From Cryptomeria japonica (Eukaryota; Streptophyta; Pinopsida; Cupressales; Cupressaceae): DNA of 64,000 nt. The stretch spans positions 255,737,533 to 255,801,532 of the forward strand of contig NC_081410.1 in assembly GCF_030272615.1 (NCBI RefSeq), read 5' to 3'. A model generated the notes under the pieces. It was not told the DNA's origin. It made no database searches and was given only the letters and a program-made list of their open reading frames with translations. This document shows, one piece after another, positions 1 through 9,954 of the stretch (position 1 is its first letter; every line of letters starts with the position of its first letter). The position numbers were made by a program, and so were the translations under genes.

Positions 1-26
1 CATTATGTATTTGTTTATGAATTTCT

Positions 27-1193
27 TGTACTGTCCTAAATTGTACTCCCTTATAATTTAGTCCACATTTTGGGCCCTCACCTTAGTGTTCATCTCCCAT
101 GCTTAATCAAGACTTGATTATGCTTGCATCATGTAGATATGGCCTTATTTTCATTTTACACATTGCATGGCCCCTTGGTCTAGCCCCAAAATAGGGTAGG
201 ACCAGGGCATGGCGCTTTGGTCCTCATCGGGAGTAGGGTGCCACACTTTTGTCCTCCTTAATTGGGCCCTATTTTGAATCCCTCTTGCATTATCAAATTT
301 GAGTGGAAATCTCTCTCTATCGGCCTATGTCGGGAAATTAGCATTTTTTTGATGGGCAAGTATATAATGAGGATTTCCCCTCTCATTTGCATATATGAAC
401 ATCATAAGAAAAGGGCAAAATTATAATCATCAAGCATCCAAAAATTGAAGTATTCATCATCAAGTATCTCTAGAGAACTTCAAGGATGCATTCTTCATTC
501 ATAAATTGTAGAGCATAATTACATCTTTAATTTGCAAGCATGTGTGTGTAATTAGGGTTTTGTCATGTGCATGCCATTTCATACAACATATGTGATTACA
601 TTCAAGAAACAAAGCATCATTATCATTATTGCAGATCTAAGGTATATCCTTCCATTATTTATTTTAGTATTTGCAATATTTTAATCAAGGTCAATTCCTA
701 AATCAAGGTTTGTCTTAGGCAAGCCCCTATTCCCAACCTATTTCCATTTCTTTTTGTGTGCTGGAAATAGGTACAGAGCTACGATCTTCAGAATAAGCAT
801 TATTCACAGAGATGAATCAACCCCTTTTGGTGTGCAAAAAGTTACCTGAGGACCAGAGCGCCAGGCATTCTGGTCCCAACATTTTTGGAGCTTTTTTGAG
901 GATCAGATACTGCTCAAATCTAGGTGTGTGTCTTAGTCCCGCATCTGTAGCTCAGTATTTTTGTATTTTTACCTTCATTTTCAACACTTTACCCTAAATT
1001 CAACAATTCAACTCACAAAAGAGGGTAAGCAAATACACCACCTTGAATCCAATCAGTATTCAGTCCTTATACTTGCTGGTTTGTGATTGAATCTATTAGA
1101 TCTCATCCCTCTTTTGAATGTAATAGGTCACTAAGTAAAAATTAGCGATTTTCATCCTTCTTGTGGTGAAATCCTAATTTTTTACCCATTACA
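27..1193 (+). repeat. 5' LTR of LARD-A
   Basis: Matches 9955-11122 along its length with scattered substitutions and small indels, for example around 380-410 where the right copy is shorter. It starts TGTACTGTCC (TGTAGCATCC in the other copy) and ends ATTACA at 1193. It contains a TATA box at 361. The short frame at 812-997 and the matching ones in the right LTR lie in non-coding LTR sequence. Confidence 0.85.
361..368 (+). promoter_or_regulatory. TATA box of left LARD-A LTR
   Basis: TATATAAT about 335 bases into the LTR, followed by a pyrimidine-rich CCCCTCTCATT. The equivalent site in the right LTR is TATATAAG at 10293, so the element is shared by both LTRs. This is the expected place for the U3 promoter and the start of R. 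Confidence 0.6.
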
Positions 1194-1364
1194 TTCTCGG
1201 TGAACCCAACGTTTTACACCTTTAATTTTGATTTATGTTCCCAGATTTGAGTGTTTATACAATTTAAAATTAAATTTATATTTACAAGTTTAATTTCCAA
1301 TTGAATTTAAAAAATTTAGAGGTTAATTTCACAAAAAACCCTAATTTTTAAATTCTAAAATTGA
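1194..1364 (+). other. Primer-binding and leader segment of LARD-A
   Basis: Just inside the LTR comes TTCTCGGTGAACCCAACG, the expected place for a tRNA primer-binding site. I cannot assign the tRNA. The AT-rich leader that follows is split by the chromovirus and resumes at 5669. Confidence 0.35.
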
Positions 1365-1369
1365 GCTTG
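1365..1369. repeat. Left target site duplication of chromovirus
   Basis: GCTTG directly before the chromovirus LTR. It is identical to 5664-5668 directly after the other LTR, which fixes both ends of the insertion. Confidence 0.9.
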
Positions 1370-2137
1370 TGGTGCAGTCACTAGTTGGGAGGGACCTCAA
1401 AGAGATTAGTCTGGACCACTCAACAAGAGTAAACACAATGGAAACACAAGGATATTATGGAGGTAGTGTATAATTGAATGAATTAAATCATGAAAACTGA
1501 TTACAAGCAACCAGTAACATCAGGGATACAAGATTAGGCTCACTAGCCTGCTACAAACATGCTCAATTATAGAATAAGTCACAACCGAAACCTCAAAACT
1601 TTTGATCTATATTTTATGCTCTATATTTTCTCTTATCTACATTCTAATGCCCAATTACAATGATCTATACGATCCAAGGGGATTCGGTCGACCAAAGAAC
1701 AAGACCAAACGTGTAAAACCAACAAGGTCGGTCTCTGCCAAAGAGATTCCTTTGAAAAGTCCAAAGCATGAAGTGCGGATCAAAGGGAACGTCAGCCACA
1801 TGCCAAGGAACATCATAATCAACACTCAAGGCTCCACAAGCTATGAAAGGGATCTGATAGATTTACCAAAGCAAATAGGTTCAACCTATTCCGGTGCCAG
1901 AAAACTGTCACGGAAACCAGAATCGATAACTTGTCGAAAAATGATCCAAATGCTCCATGGTTTAGGAATAAGGAAGATGATGAAGTCCTCAAGAAAAATC
2001 CAACTCCTCAAGATCTAGTGAGCCAATGCTATAAAATGTAGAATGAAATGTTGAAACTACAAAACATAAAGCAAAACAGAAAGGAAATATTTTTGGTTGA
2101 TGCAAGATTGCCAAGAATCAGGGATGCTCCTACATCA
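1370..2137 (-). repeat. 3' LTR of chromovirus
   Basis: Matches 4909-5663 with moderate divergence. On the plus strand it runs TGGTGCAG...CTACATCA. Both LTR copies keep an antisense frame of about 115-138 codons open (1602-2018 here), but this looks like chance. Confidence 0.88.
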
Positions 2138-2200
2138 GACATCCGGGGTTGTTTAAAAAGAGAGTCTCTCACTTTTCTAGGGTCAGAGGAAAACCAAGGC

Positions 2201-2333
2201 AGTCTACCTCTTCTTGAGAAATCGAAGACGAGTCTTCAACTGTTCTACCCTTCCACTTCACTAGATACTCCTCATATTGATTGCTCTGGGTACTACGCCC
2301 AATCCTATTGTCAAAAATATCTTCAATTTGATC
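2201..2333 (-). pseudogene. Chromodomain at the end of chromovirus pol
   Basis: In the same minus-strand frame as the integrase, after one stop, the translation reads IEDIFDNRIGRSTQ, then EEYLVKWKG, then ISQEEVD. This is the chromodomain pattern of plant chromoviruses (family knowledge), which steers integration to heterochromatin. It was not obvious from open frames because of an upstream stop. It ends shortly before the LTR, as expected. Confidence 0.8.
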
Positions 2334-3398
2334 CGGTTCCTTTTGGGGAAACTATTTCTCCAAGTCTGCAATACTATCCTCATTGAATTCTAGTTCATGA
2401 TACTGATGTAGATGTGTAATGTTGAATATAGTTGAAATACTCAAACTATTCGGTAACTCCACTTCATATGCATTTTTGAAACTAAACTTTCTCAAAATCT
2501 TGCAAGGTCCAAACTTCCTCATTTGTAGTTTGTTATATGTTCCATCCGAGAATCTTTCTTTAGTTAGGTACACCATCACTTCATCATGAACTTCAAATTC
2601 CTTATGTCTTCTATTCTCACCTACTTTCTCCTTATACTTGTTGTTTATGTCCTCCAAATGTTGCTTAACCTGAATATGCAAGGTTGTCATGTGGTCTGCA
2701 AAGTCTTCTACTTCTGCACTTCTCTTATCTTCACTGTTGATATCTCTCAATTCTGGTATACCTCTAGGGTGTGCTTTGGTAACAATCTCAAAAGCCCTCT
2801 TTCGGATACTCCTGTTTACTGAATTATTGTAGGCAAACTCTACTTGTGCAAGAGTCAAATCCCAACTTCCAATCTTTTCTCCAACCAAGCATCTCAACAA
2901 ATTTCCCAATCTCCAGTTTACTACTTTTGTCTATCCATTGGTTTGTGGGTGAAAATTAGAATTGAATTTCAAATCTGTCTTCAGCTTTTTCCAAAGTATT
3001 CTTAATAAATAAGCAATAAACTTAGTATCTCTGTTTGAAACTATTCTCTTAGGTAATCAATGCAATCTCACCACTTCCTTGAAAAATAGGTTAGCTATAT
3101 GCACTGCATATGATGTTTTCTTACATTGTATGAAATGAGCCATCTTCGATAATCTATCCACTACCACAAATATAGAATCATTTCCTCTCTGTGTCTTCGG
3201 AAATCCAAGTATGAAATCCATTCTTATATCCTCCCAAGGTCTCTTCGGTACTATCAAAGGCTTATACAATCCCACATTCTGACTACTACCTTTTGCAACT
3301 TGACAAACTCTACAACTCTACACAAATTTCCTAACATCCTTATGACTCTGGGGCCAAAAGTAATGCTCACTCACCAATGCTATTGTTCTATCAACACA
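2334..3398 (-). pseudogene. Chromovirus integrase relic
   Basis: Reading down the minus strand, the HHCC zinc-finger second half [12 protein letters not shown] follows a TAG stop at 3315-3317. Next comes the core WEDIRMDF with the first catalytic Asp, then [11 protein letters not shown], then SNRDTKF with the second Asp. The third acidic position reads TNG-stop-TKVVN, so the catalytic Glu is now Lys. Stops: TAG at 3315-3317, TGA just after 3057, and TAG near 2935 replacing the Gln of the QTE block. The C-terminal GPCKILRKF region leads into the chromodomain. All parts share one frame. Confidence 0.9.
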
Positions 3399-3650
3399 AA
3401 TATCCATAGGCATAATATCACACAAGACTTCATCCTGATAATTCCCAATTTTTAATTTCACCAAACATTGCTCACTTACTAACAACTTATGATCGTCTTG
3501 AATCCATGCTATCTGATAAGGCTTAAGGTGTTTCAATCTTTCCAAATTCAACTTAGTCACCATCTCTTCTGAAACAAGGTTATCTGAACTACCACTATCA
3601 ATAACAACTTTACAACACTTACCGAATATCTTACATCTGGTCTTGAACAA
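3399..3650 (-). pseudogene. Retroviral-type aspartic protease
   Basis: The active-site block VVIDSGSSDNLVS (Asp-Ser-Gly at 3591-3599) is intact. The usual downstream segment is present up to CDIMPMDIC, where chromovirus proteins normally continue ILLGRPW. Instead the frame passes into integrase (DRTIALVSEHYFWPQ) without a stop. The zinc knuckle upstream lies in the same frame. Confidence 0.88.
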
Positions 3651-3797
3651 ATTTCTCCTCTACAAGGGCTCCTCATCTCCATCGGTATGACACAAAGCTC
3701 TCCTCATCATTAACAGTTCTCCATCTTCCAATTTGTTAGCTGATCTAGTGGGGCTTTCTTCCACCAATGTTGTTCTCCTAGTGTTCTATGTCTTCTT

Positions 3798-3839
3798 ACA
3801 TTTGAAAGTATGATGTCCTTCTCCTCCACACTTAAAGCA
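3798..3839 (-). pseudogene. Gag nucleocapsid zinc knuckle (chromovirus)
   Basis: Minus strand encodes CFKCGGEGHHTFKC, an exact CX2CX4HX4C RNA-binding knuckle. It is in frame with the protease at 3650, so gag and pol were one frame here. The longer frame called at 3710-3895 is a different-frame shadow of this stretch. Confidence 0.88.
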
Positions 3840-4713
3840 AGTTCCTCTGAACACTCTCTTGTTTTGTCTTCTGTCATCTTTTCCAAAATTCTCATTCTGG
3901 TAGAAATTATATCATCCTTCCGGTACTAACCACTATGTTTGCTTACTTCCTTTTCCTTGTTATGATCTATACAGGTTCCTCTTCCTCCCCTATATCCTCT
4001 TCCTCCGAAAAACCTTCCACCCTACCTCTCTATATCTGCTCATGTCTTTTGTTCATCTTCTCTTCTGCTTTCAGGGCATACTAGTAAGCTTCTTCAACAC
4101 TCTGCAATTTGATCAAATTGAGTTCATTTTGTATAGACATCTCCAATCCATTCAAATATCTTGCAACTTGTTCAACCTCATCATCAATATGTCCAAATCT
4201 GATATCCAACTTGTAGAATGCTTCGGTATACTCCTTTACACTAGATTCCTTCTACTTCAAATTCTGCAACTTCTGGAACAGATTCACTTGATAATCAGCT
4301 GGCATAAATTTTAATTTTAACTTAGCAACCATTTGATCCCATGTTTTGATCTTCTCTTTACCTCTTCTCTATCTATCAACCTACAAATGCTCCCACCAAA
4401 GAGATGCATGACCTTTCAATTGGGTGTAGGCATATTTCACCTTCCTTTCCTCTGCAGTGTTCTCAAAATCAAAATATTTCTCCATCTCCAAGATCCAATC
4501 CATTAATTCATCTGAATCCAACTTTCCATCATACTTTGATGGGGTAAAATGTGGTTTGGTATTCACTCTACTCAAAAACCTTAAGAACCTTTCTTCATTT
4601 GAATCGATCATCGATGGATTTGCTACTTGATCTTCTGGGACCTCTTCTTCCTCATCTTCACTCACATCTTCAATATGTCGGCCTCTTCTTTGGGCTGTCT
4701 CAACAGCTTCCAA
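3840..4713 (-). pseudogene. Chromovirus gag capsid relic
   Basis: The open part (4381-4713) has the acidic stretch SEDEEEEVPEDQ, then FTPSKYDGKLDSDELMDWI, then YAYTQLKGHASLWWEHL, the hallmark capsid pattern of Ty3/gypsy Retrotrans_gag proteins. It then hits a stop. The downstream capsid half to the knuckle is broken by stops and a frameshift, since 4713 and 3839 are in different frames. Degenerate start near the primer site. Confidence 0.85.
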
Positions 4714-4894
4714 CCAGGATGCAATTCCTCATAACATTTCTATCAAAGTAGGGTTTGCATTCCCATGCGCTCCACCATTCCTATTTCCTCTTTGCGCCAT
4801 ATTCACACTAGTCCTCTGCAACTACATGTTAGATTCACAGTCCGCCACCCTACGACAAAATTCTTAGGACCACACAATCTCAAGAAAAAAGTCT

Positions 4895-4906
4895 GCTCTG
4901 ATACCA
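4895..4906 (-). promoter_or_regulatory. Primer-binding site, initiator Met tRNA type
   Basis: Minus strand TGGTATCAGAGC, complementary to the 3' end of plant initiator-methionine tRNA, three bases inside the 5' LTR. It confirms the minus orientation. Confidence 0.9.
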
Positions 4907-4908
4907 CT

Positions 4909-5663
4909 TGGTGCAATCACCAGTTGGGAGGGACCTCAAAGAGATCAGTTCTGACTGGTGAGCAAGAGTAAACACAATGGAAACACAAGGATATGATGGA
5001 GGTAGTGCAAAACTGAATGAATTAAATTATGAAAACTGATTACAAGCAACTAGTAACATCCAGGATACAAGATTAGGCTCATTGGCCTACTACAAACATG
5101 CTTAATTATAGAACATGTCACAACTAAGACCTCAAAACTTTGATCTAGCTTCTATTCTCTATATTTCCTATGACCTAAATTCTAATGTTCAATTACAATT
5201 ATTTATACAATCCAAGGGGATCCGGTTGGCTAAAGAACAAGACCAAACGTGTAAAACCAACAAGGTTGGCCTCGACCAAAAAGATTCCTCTGGAAAATGC
5301 AAAGGATGAAGTGTGGATCAAAGGGAAGGTCGACCACATGCCAAGGAACATCAAAATCAACGCTCAGGGTTCTGCAAGCTACAAAAGGGATCTGGTTGAT
5401 TCACCAAAGCAAATAGGTCCAACTGGTTCCGGTGCTAAAAAACTATCATGGAAACCAAAATTGATAACTTGTCAGAATATGATCCAAATGCTTCACAATT
5501 TAGGAATAAGGAAGATGATCAAGTCCTCAAACAAAATCCAACTCCTCAAGATCCGGTGAGCCAATGCTAGAAAATGTAGAATGAAATGCTGAAACTTCAA
5601 AACAGAAAGGAAATATTTTTGGTTGATGCAAGATTGCCAAGAATCGAGGATGCTCCTACACCA
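4909..5663 (-). repeat. 5' LTR of chromovirus
   Basis: Partner of 1370-2137. Plus-strand ends are TGGTGCAATC and CTACACCA, followed by the GCTTG duplication. Confidence 0.88.
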
Positions 5664-5668
5664 GCTTG
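5664..5668. repeat. Right target site duplication of chromovirus
   Basis: GCTTG, identical to 1365-1369. Confidence 0.9.
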
Positions 5669-5803
5669 TGATTTGCCTAATTTGGATTAATTGTTTCAGA
5701 TCTGATTTAGAAACATTTAAAAATTCAAATTCAAATTCATAGATCTCATTTTAATCAAATTATATAAATTTAGAGGTTTAATTCATAAAAACCCTAATTT
5801 ATT

Positions 5804-6674
5804 TTGGTTAATTTGATTTGTGAATTGCTTCAATTTGTCACATCAATTTTTACATCTGATTTTAAAACATTTATTATGACACTTAATAGATCTGATTTAT
5901 TTTCTATTTCACCTATGATTACTTTGTTTTTCACTTATATCTGTCAAAATCATGTGTTGGATAGTGGCTTCTTTCATTTCACATTGCTTCTTTTCATTCA
6001 TAGCACTTCAACATATTGTGTTTTTAGGTTTTCAAAACTCCTTCCTTTCAATCAATTTGATCTTAAATCTTTCATATATAGTGCATTTTATTTTATGGTG
6101 ATGTTTTTAGGAAAGTGCATTTCATGTATAGATCACCTCAAAGCTTTTGTAGATCCCAATTCTAGAGATGCTAATGGAAAACCTAACACTTGTACCTCTC
6201 CTAGGGTATCTAATGTGAATGAAGAGAGAGATCAATGATCTCTCTAATGGAGAGAAAGCATTGAACAACAACATGGCCCCATCTTCTTCTCATACACATA
6301 CCCTAGCGCAAGGGGGGCAAGATCAAAACATTAGTGTTTCCATCTCTCTAGATCCTCCTTATTCTCCAAGAGCCTATCTTAAACATCAAAACATTTGTAG
6401 AAAAGATGATGTTATGCATTTCATTCATAATATCTCTCCCCATATGAAATTAAGTAAAGATGAGGCCTTAGACAATAAGGATCTTCCTTCCCAATCTACC
6501 AAAGAGGATATGCATGATGAAAGAAAGGAAAGTCTTCCTTCACAAAATATTCCTTATTCATCTACTAATCCCTTTGTTCCATCTAAACACCCTTACACTA
6601 AAAACTTCAAATAAATTTATTACAATGTTCCTCCACCTTATCAATTAAAATATTCTTATAGAAGTGGCTTTAAA
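5804..6674 (+). pseudogene. LARD-A gag-like relic, N-terminal part
   Basis: After the AT-rich leader a frame runs from about 5804, shifts near 6220-6238 and continues to 6614, then past a TAA to the G-patch in the same frame. Residues are Ser/Pro/His-rich (for example LDPPYSPRAYLKHQNICRKD) without a recognisable capsid fold. The 9-bp perfect inverted repeat AGAGAGATC/GATCTCTCT at 6225-6245 sits where the frame shifts. I infer a gag-like product from position and from the two modules that follow. Confidence 0.5.
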
Positions 6675-6790
6675 ATGATAACAAAACAAGGTTTTAGAGG
6701 ATGAGGACTTGGAAAATTTGAACAAGGAATTCAGGTCCCTATAAACCCTCCTACACAAGTTACCATGAAAGGCCTAGGAAATTATATTAA
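6675..6790 (+). pseudogene. G-patch domain in LARD-A ORF
   Basis: Same frame as 6219-6614: TKQGFRG-stop-GLGKFEQGI, then VPINPPTQVTMKGLGNY. The glycine spacing (GFxGxGLGKxxQGI...KGLGxY) is that of G-patch RNA-binding modules. A comparable G-patch is present between protease and RT of the Tat element at 41852-41983. Confidence 0.65.
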
Positions 6791-6889
6791 ATCTCATATG
6801 GATGACCTCCTTAGGATTGAATATTTCAATGTCCATCTTGCAAGACAACAAGCCATTCATTCTCGTAAAAGTGGTTCTTCTTAAAAAAC

Positions 6890-7316
6890 TCCTTTTTGTT
6901 CATTTCATCAAACTCATGATCATCATGCTAATTATTATCCTAATTTTCAAAATGTAATGAAAGGACTTATTGATAGTGGAAAATTTAAAATCATAAATGA
7001 TAATCCTTCTTATTCTAATAATAACCCTTGTCCTCAATCTCAAAAGAATAAGCGTGCACCTATTGATGATCAAGAAAAAATGGCTATTAAAATCTTTTAG
7101 AAATTGAAGCATGACAAGTATGTTATTTTTTCGTTTTGTAAAGTTTAGCACTAAGCGTAATGAAGGAAGTGAATATTGCCTTTTTTATCATGGTGGTTCT
7201 CATTCTCTTGGAAAGTGTAAATCATTTAAGGAATTTTTTCAAGAACAATACGATCTTGCTTGCATGTGTCTTTCAACAGATCTTGCTCTCTTTCTAGGTG
7301 AAAAGATAGTTCCTTA
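6890..7316 (+). pseudogene. LARD-A zinc-finger-like gag modules
   Basis: Two modules of the CX2-3H...HX4C type that end plant gypsy gags: CSFHQTHDHHANYYPN (last Cys lost) near 6894-6945, followed by VMKGLIDSGKF, and CLFYHGGSHSLGKC at about 7178-7219, followed by KSFKEFFQEQYDLACMC. They are in different frames, so the region has shifted. After TAA at 7314 no further coding signal is seen. Confidence 0.55.
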
Positions 7317-7853
7317 ACACTCCTTTCCCTCTCATGTTGCTCCTCACCCTATGACACAACTTTTTCACTTAATCAGGGTCTCTTTTTCATTAGAGGTGGT
7401 TCTTTTTCAATTTCAAATATCTTGGGGTAGCAACATGATTTTGTTTTATCTCTATACTATCTCTTATCTTTAAAGTTTCACCGTCTCCTTTATGGATTGC
7501 ATTATTCATAACTTGATGTCCTTTCTTGCATAGAAATATCCTTCATGCAAGTACATATGTGTCCCTTGTTAGGACCTATTCTTTTCTTGAAAGGGTACAT
7601 CTCTTATGAATAATCTCTCCTAAGGAAATGCATGATTCTTCCCCCTAATCCATCCTTGTCTCCTTGCTTGGGGTGGCAATGATGATATTCTTTTCCCTTT
7701 CTCTCTTGCTATGTATAGTATCACTATTCCCTTCATGGGTTTCATTTTTTCATGTGGAATGATATGTTTCATGTGACTAATCCCTCTTTAGGGGAATTAG
7801 TGATCTTTATTTCTTTTTCTGTTCCTCTCTCTTTGAAGATTACCATTTCTTAA

Positions 7854-7990
7854 TGTTACAAGCTAGGGTTGTCGTTGCACCAAAAGATCGACCTCTCAAT
7901 TCCTGATACAACCACTATACTTTAGAATCCACAGGAGGCTGTTAAACCATGTCGTGAATCCCTGCGAGGGACGCTGGCCCACTGCGAACA
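7854..7990 (-). repeat. TRIM LTR, left copy
   Basis: 137-bp terminal repeat matching 8059-8196 with a few transitions and short indels. It has no open frame and no 5S rRNA-like segment. Confidence 0.8.
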
Positions 7991-8058
7991 ATCCCCCTCC
8001 CAACGTCACTCACCGTGGCCTGCGTGATTCAAACCTGTGACCAAGCTCTAATACTACT

Positions 8059-8196
8059 TGTTACAAGATAGGGTTGCCGTTGCACCAAAAGATCAACCTG
8101 TCAATACCTGATACAACCACTAGAATTATAGAATCCACAGGAGGTTGTTAAACCATGTCGCGAATCCCCGCGAGGTAAGCTGGCCCACTGCCAACA
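8059..8196 (-). repeat. TRIM LTR, right copy
   Basis: 138-bp terminal repeat matching 7854-7990. In minus orientation this is the 5' LTR, next to the degenerate primer site. Confidence 0.8.
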
Positions 8197-8342
8197 CTGT
8201 AAAGTTGCATTTTACATATACTAATGTCTTTTCTTGCATTGGATATTTATTCATGTGAGTATATTGTGCATTTTCTTATGTTTTATCTATCCTTAGAGGT
8301 TGTGTAATTATTCTCATTGTCCTTACACTTGGGGGGAAATGA

Positions 8343-8361
8343 TCTCTCTCTCTCTCTCTCC
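8343..8361. repeat. (CT)n microsatellite
   Basis: Uninterrupted CT dinucleotides for about 19 bases inside LARD-A non-coding sequence. Confidence 0.9.
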
Positions 8362-8954
8362 TTTCTAAGGATATACTTTTCCTTTGTGAGTGGTGTTTGC
8401 TTATGATTTGATGTCATTCCTTGTGTGAAGTTATTTTTTTCTCAAGGTTTCTCTCTTATGAAAGAGGTGTAAGTCCTTAGCTACAACCTCCTCTTCACTT
8501 GGCAATGTATATCATTATAAGATTACCCCCACTCATTGGGTCAACAGTATGTCATCCTTGATCAAGAATATCTTTCACCTAGCAATAGGAGGAAGGTATG
8601 CATTCTTGTTCCCCTTTCTTTCTTTTGGTAGAAGATTCTATGTTTGTTCAAGAAACTCCTCTTGGAGGTAAATGTATTTTGAGAAAAGATCTCTTCTCCT
8701 CCAAGGATCTCCTTTAAACTTGTTGCAAGATATCTCTTTTTCAACTATCTTATCCTTGCTTGAAGAGTATTCCCTCTTTAGCTTGCATTTATGAACATTG
8801 TTGCCTAAAGGATATCTCCTTAGTGTTGAAAGTTAGGTATCCTTTTCTTTAAGCTTATTCAAGACATCAACATAGGGCTATGTTAACATCGTAAGGGGGG
8901 CACCCATATCGCTCCCTTTTGTACCATATTATACCATATTTTTACATATCATTT

Positions 8955-9345
8955 TAGCATGTCTTAAACAGGGTGTTCATTCTTGAAACTAGAGTAAACA
9001 AACTCTTACACAAGATGCTTCATGCCCAAAACTAGACACATAATTGATATATGTCTTAAGCATGGTTACACATCATTGAAACTAGTGAAAAAATACTCTT
9101 ACACGAGATGTCCTTGAAACTAGGCATGTATCTGTTTCAATCAGGGTTACACATTCTTGGAACTGGAGGAAACTCTTAGAGAAAGATGTTCCCAAAGTCA
9201 AACATTTTCCCCTTGGAATTCACACATTTTCCACTTGGCATTTGAATTTACATTACATGTCTTAAACAGGTTGATGCATGCTCAAAAAAAGAGGAAACAA
9301 ACTATTATAGATGGTGTTATATACTTGAAACCAGACATCACTTGC
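8955..9345 (+). repeat. Degenerate tandem repeat in LARD-A
   Basis: Three to four diverged units of roughly 90-130 bp, each with ATGTCTTAAaCAgGGTTac, then TTGAAACTAGaggAAAc, then AAACTCTTAcacgAGATG. Clear copies start near 8958, 9048, 9133 and 9256. No coding content. Confidence 0.6.
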
Positions 9346-9937
9346 ACACATGCATGAGGATGAGTGGAACTAGCAGAACATGACTAGACTATTCCTACTC
9401 TCCTCCCCAACATGGATCACCTAGATAAAAACATCTAGGAGCAAGGTATTTTTGTCCTTTCTCATCATTCTTCTCATGGATCATCTAGAAAAAACAAATC
9501 TAGTGTGCATCCAAGCTCTCTCTTTCCTTCTTCTCATGAACTCAAAGTTTTGCTATTGATAGTTCATGGATGATGCATTATTTTCTTTTTTATGTGATCG
9601 CTTGTGTTAGTGAGATGGCATTTTTCAATAATGATATTAGTAGTTGAGATATTTTTATATCAAGGTCTCTTTGGCTAGTTGACTTGAGGTCTTGTTTTGG
9701 TCTTTAGCTTTTGTGTATGTTTTTGTGTCTTTTTCCTCTGTTTGTATTTTTTTGTTTTTGTCTTGTTTTGTGTGCCCTTGCATATGATTGAGTCAATTAA
9801 GATCCTAATATTGGGGGCTTGGTTCCTCAAAAATAGTGATTTCTTATACTCCTTGTAATTTTTCTCTGCATTCCTCCTCTTCTTCATCTCTCTTTCATCT
9901 ACTTTACCATGAGTATTTGCATAGGCTTATACTCCCA

Positions 9938-9954
9938 CTAAAGTGAGGGCTCAA
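9938..9954 (+). promoter_or_regulatory. Polypurine tract of LARD-A
   Basis: CTAAAGTGAGGGCTCAA lies immediately before the right LTR, where a plus-strand primer is expected. It is only moderately purine-rich. Confidence 0.5.

Larger units (their letters stand above)
1370..5663 (-). mobile_element. Ty3 chromovirus with RT/RNase H deleted
   Basis: LTRs at 1370-2137 and 4909-5663, flanked by a perfect 5-bp duplication GCTTG. Read on the minus strand the order is LTR, initiator-Met primer site, gag, zinc knuckle, aspartic protease, integrase, chromodomain, LTR. Normal chromoviruses carry RT and RNase H between protease and integrase; here protease runs straight into the integrase zinc-finger region in the same frame (around 3398). 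Internal length is only about 2.8 kb. The remaining frame has premature stops and at least one frameshift, so the copy is dead. Confidence 0.92.
7854..8196 (-). mobile_element. TRIM (miniature LTR retrotransposon)
   Basis: Two near-identical direct repeats, 7854-7990 (137 bp) and 8059-8196 (138 bp), each TGTTACAAG...CCAACA-like, flank only 68 bp. On the minus strand the right repeat is followed by TAGTATTAGAGCTTGG, a degenerate initiator-Met primer site, and the left one is preceded by GGGAGGGGGGAT, a polypurine tract. That is a TRIM/SMART layout. Flanks CTTAA and CTGTA match only partly, so the insertion is old. Confidence 0.8.
7317..9954 (+). other. Non-coding 3' interior of LARD-A
   Basis: About 2.6 kb, T-rich on the plus strand, with no pol domain in any frame. 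It holds the TRIM at 7854-8196, a (CT)n tract at 8343-8361 and a degenerate tandem repeat at 8955-9345. The frames at 8562-8744 and 9675-9887 lie in low-complexity sequence and I do not support them. Confidence 0.6.

Noticed and set aside
2048-2386. 112-codon plus-strand ORF
   Set aside because: Antisense shadow of the chromodomain and the end of the chromovirus pol.
3710-3895. 61-codon minus-strand ORF
   Set aside because: Out-of-frame shadow of the zinc-knuckle segment, whose real frame gives CFKCGGEGHHTFKC.
7854-8196. Cassandra element with 5S rRNA promoter
   Set aside because: The LTR does not contain the 5S rRNA internal control region; only the TRIM layout is supported.
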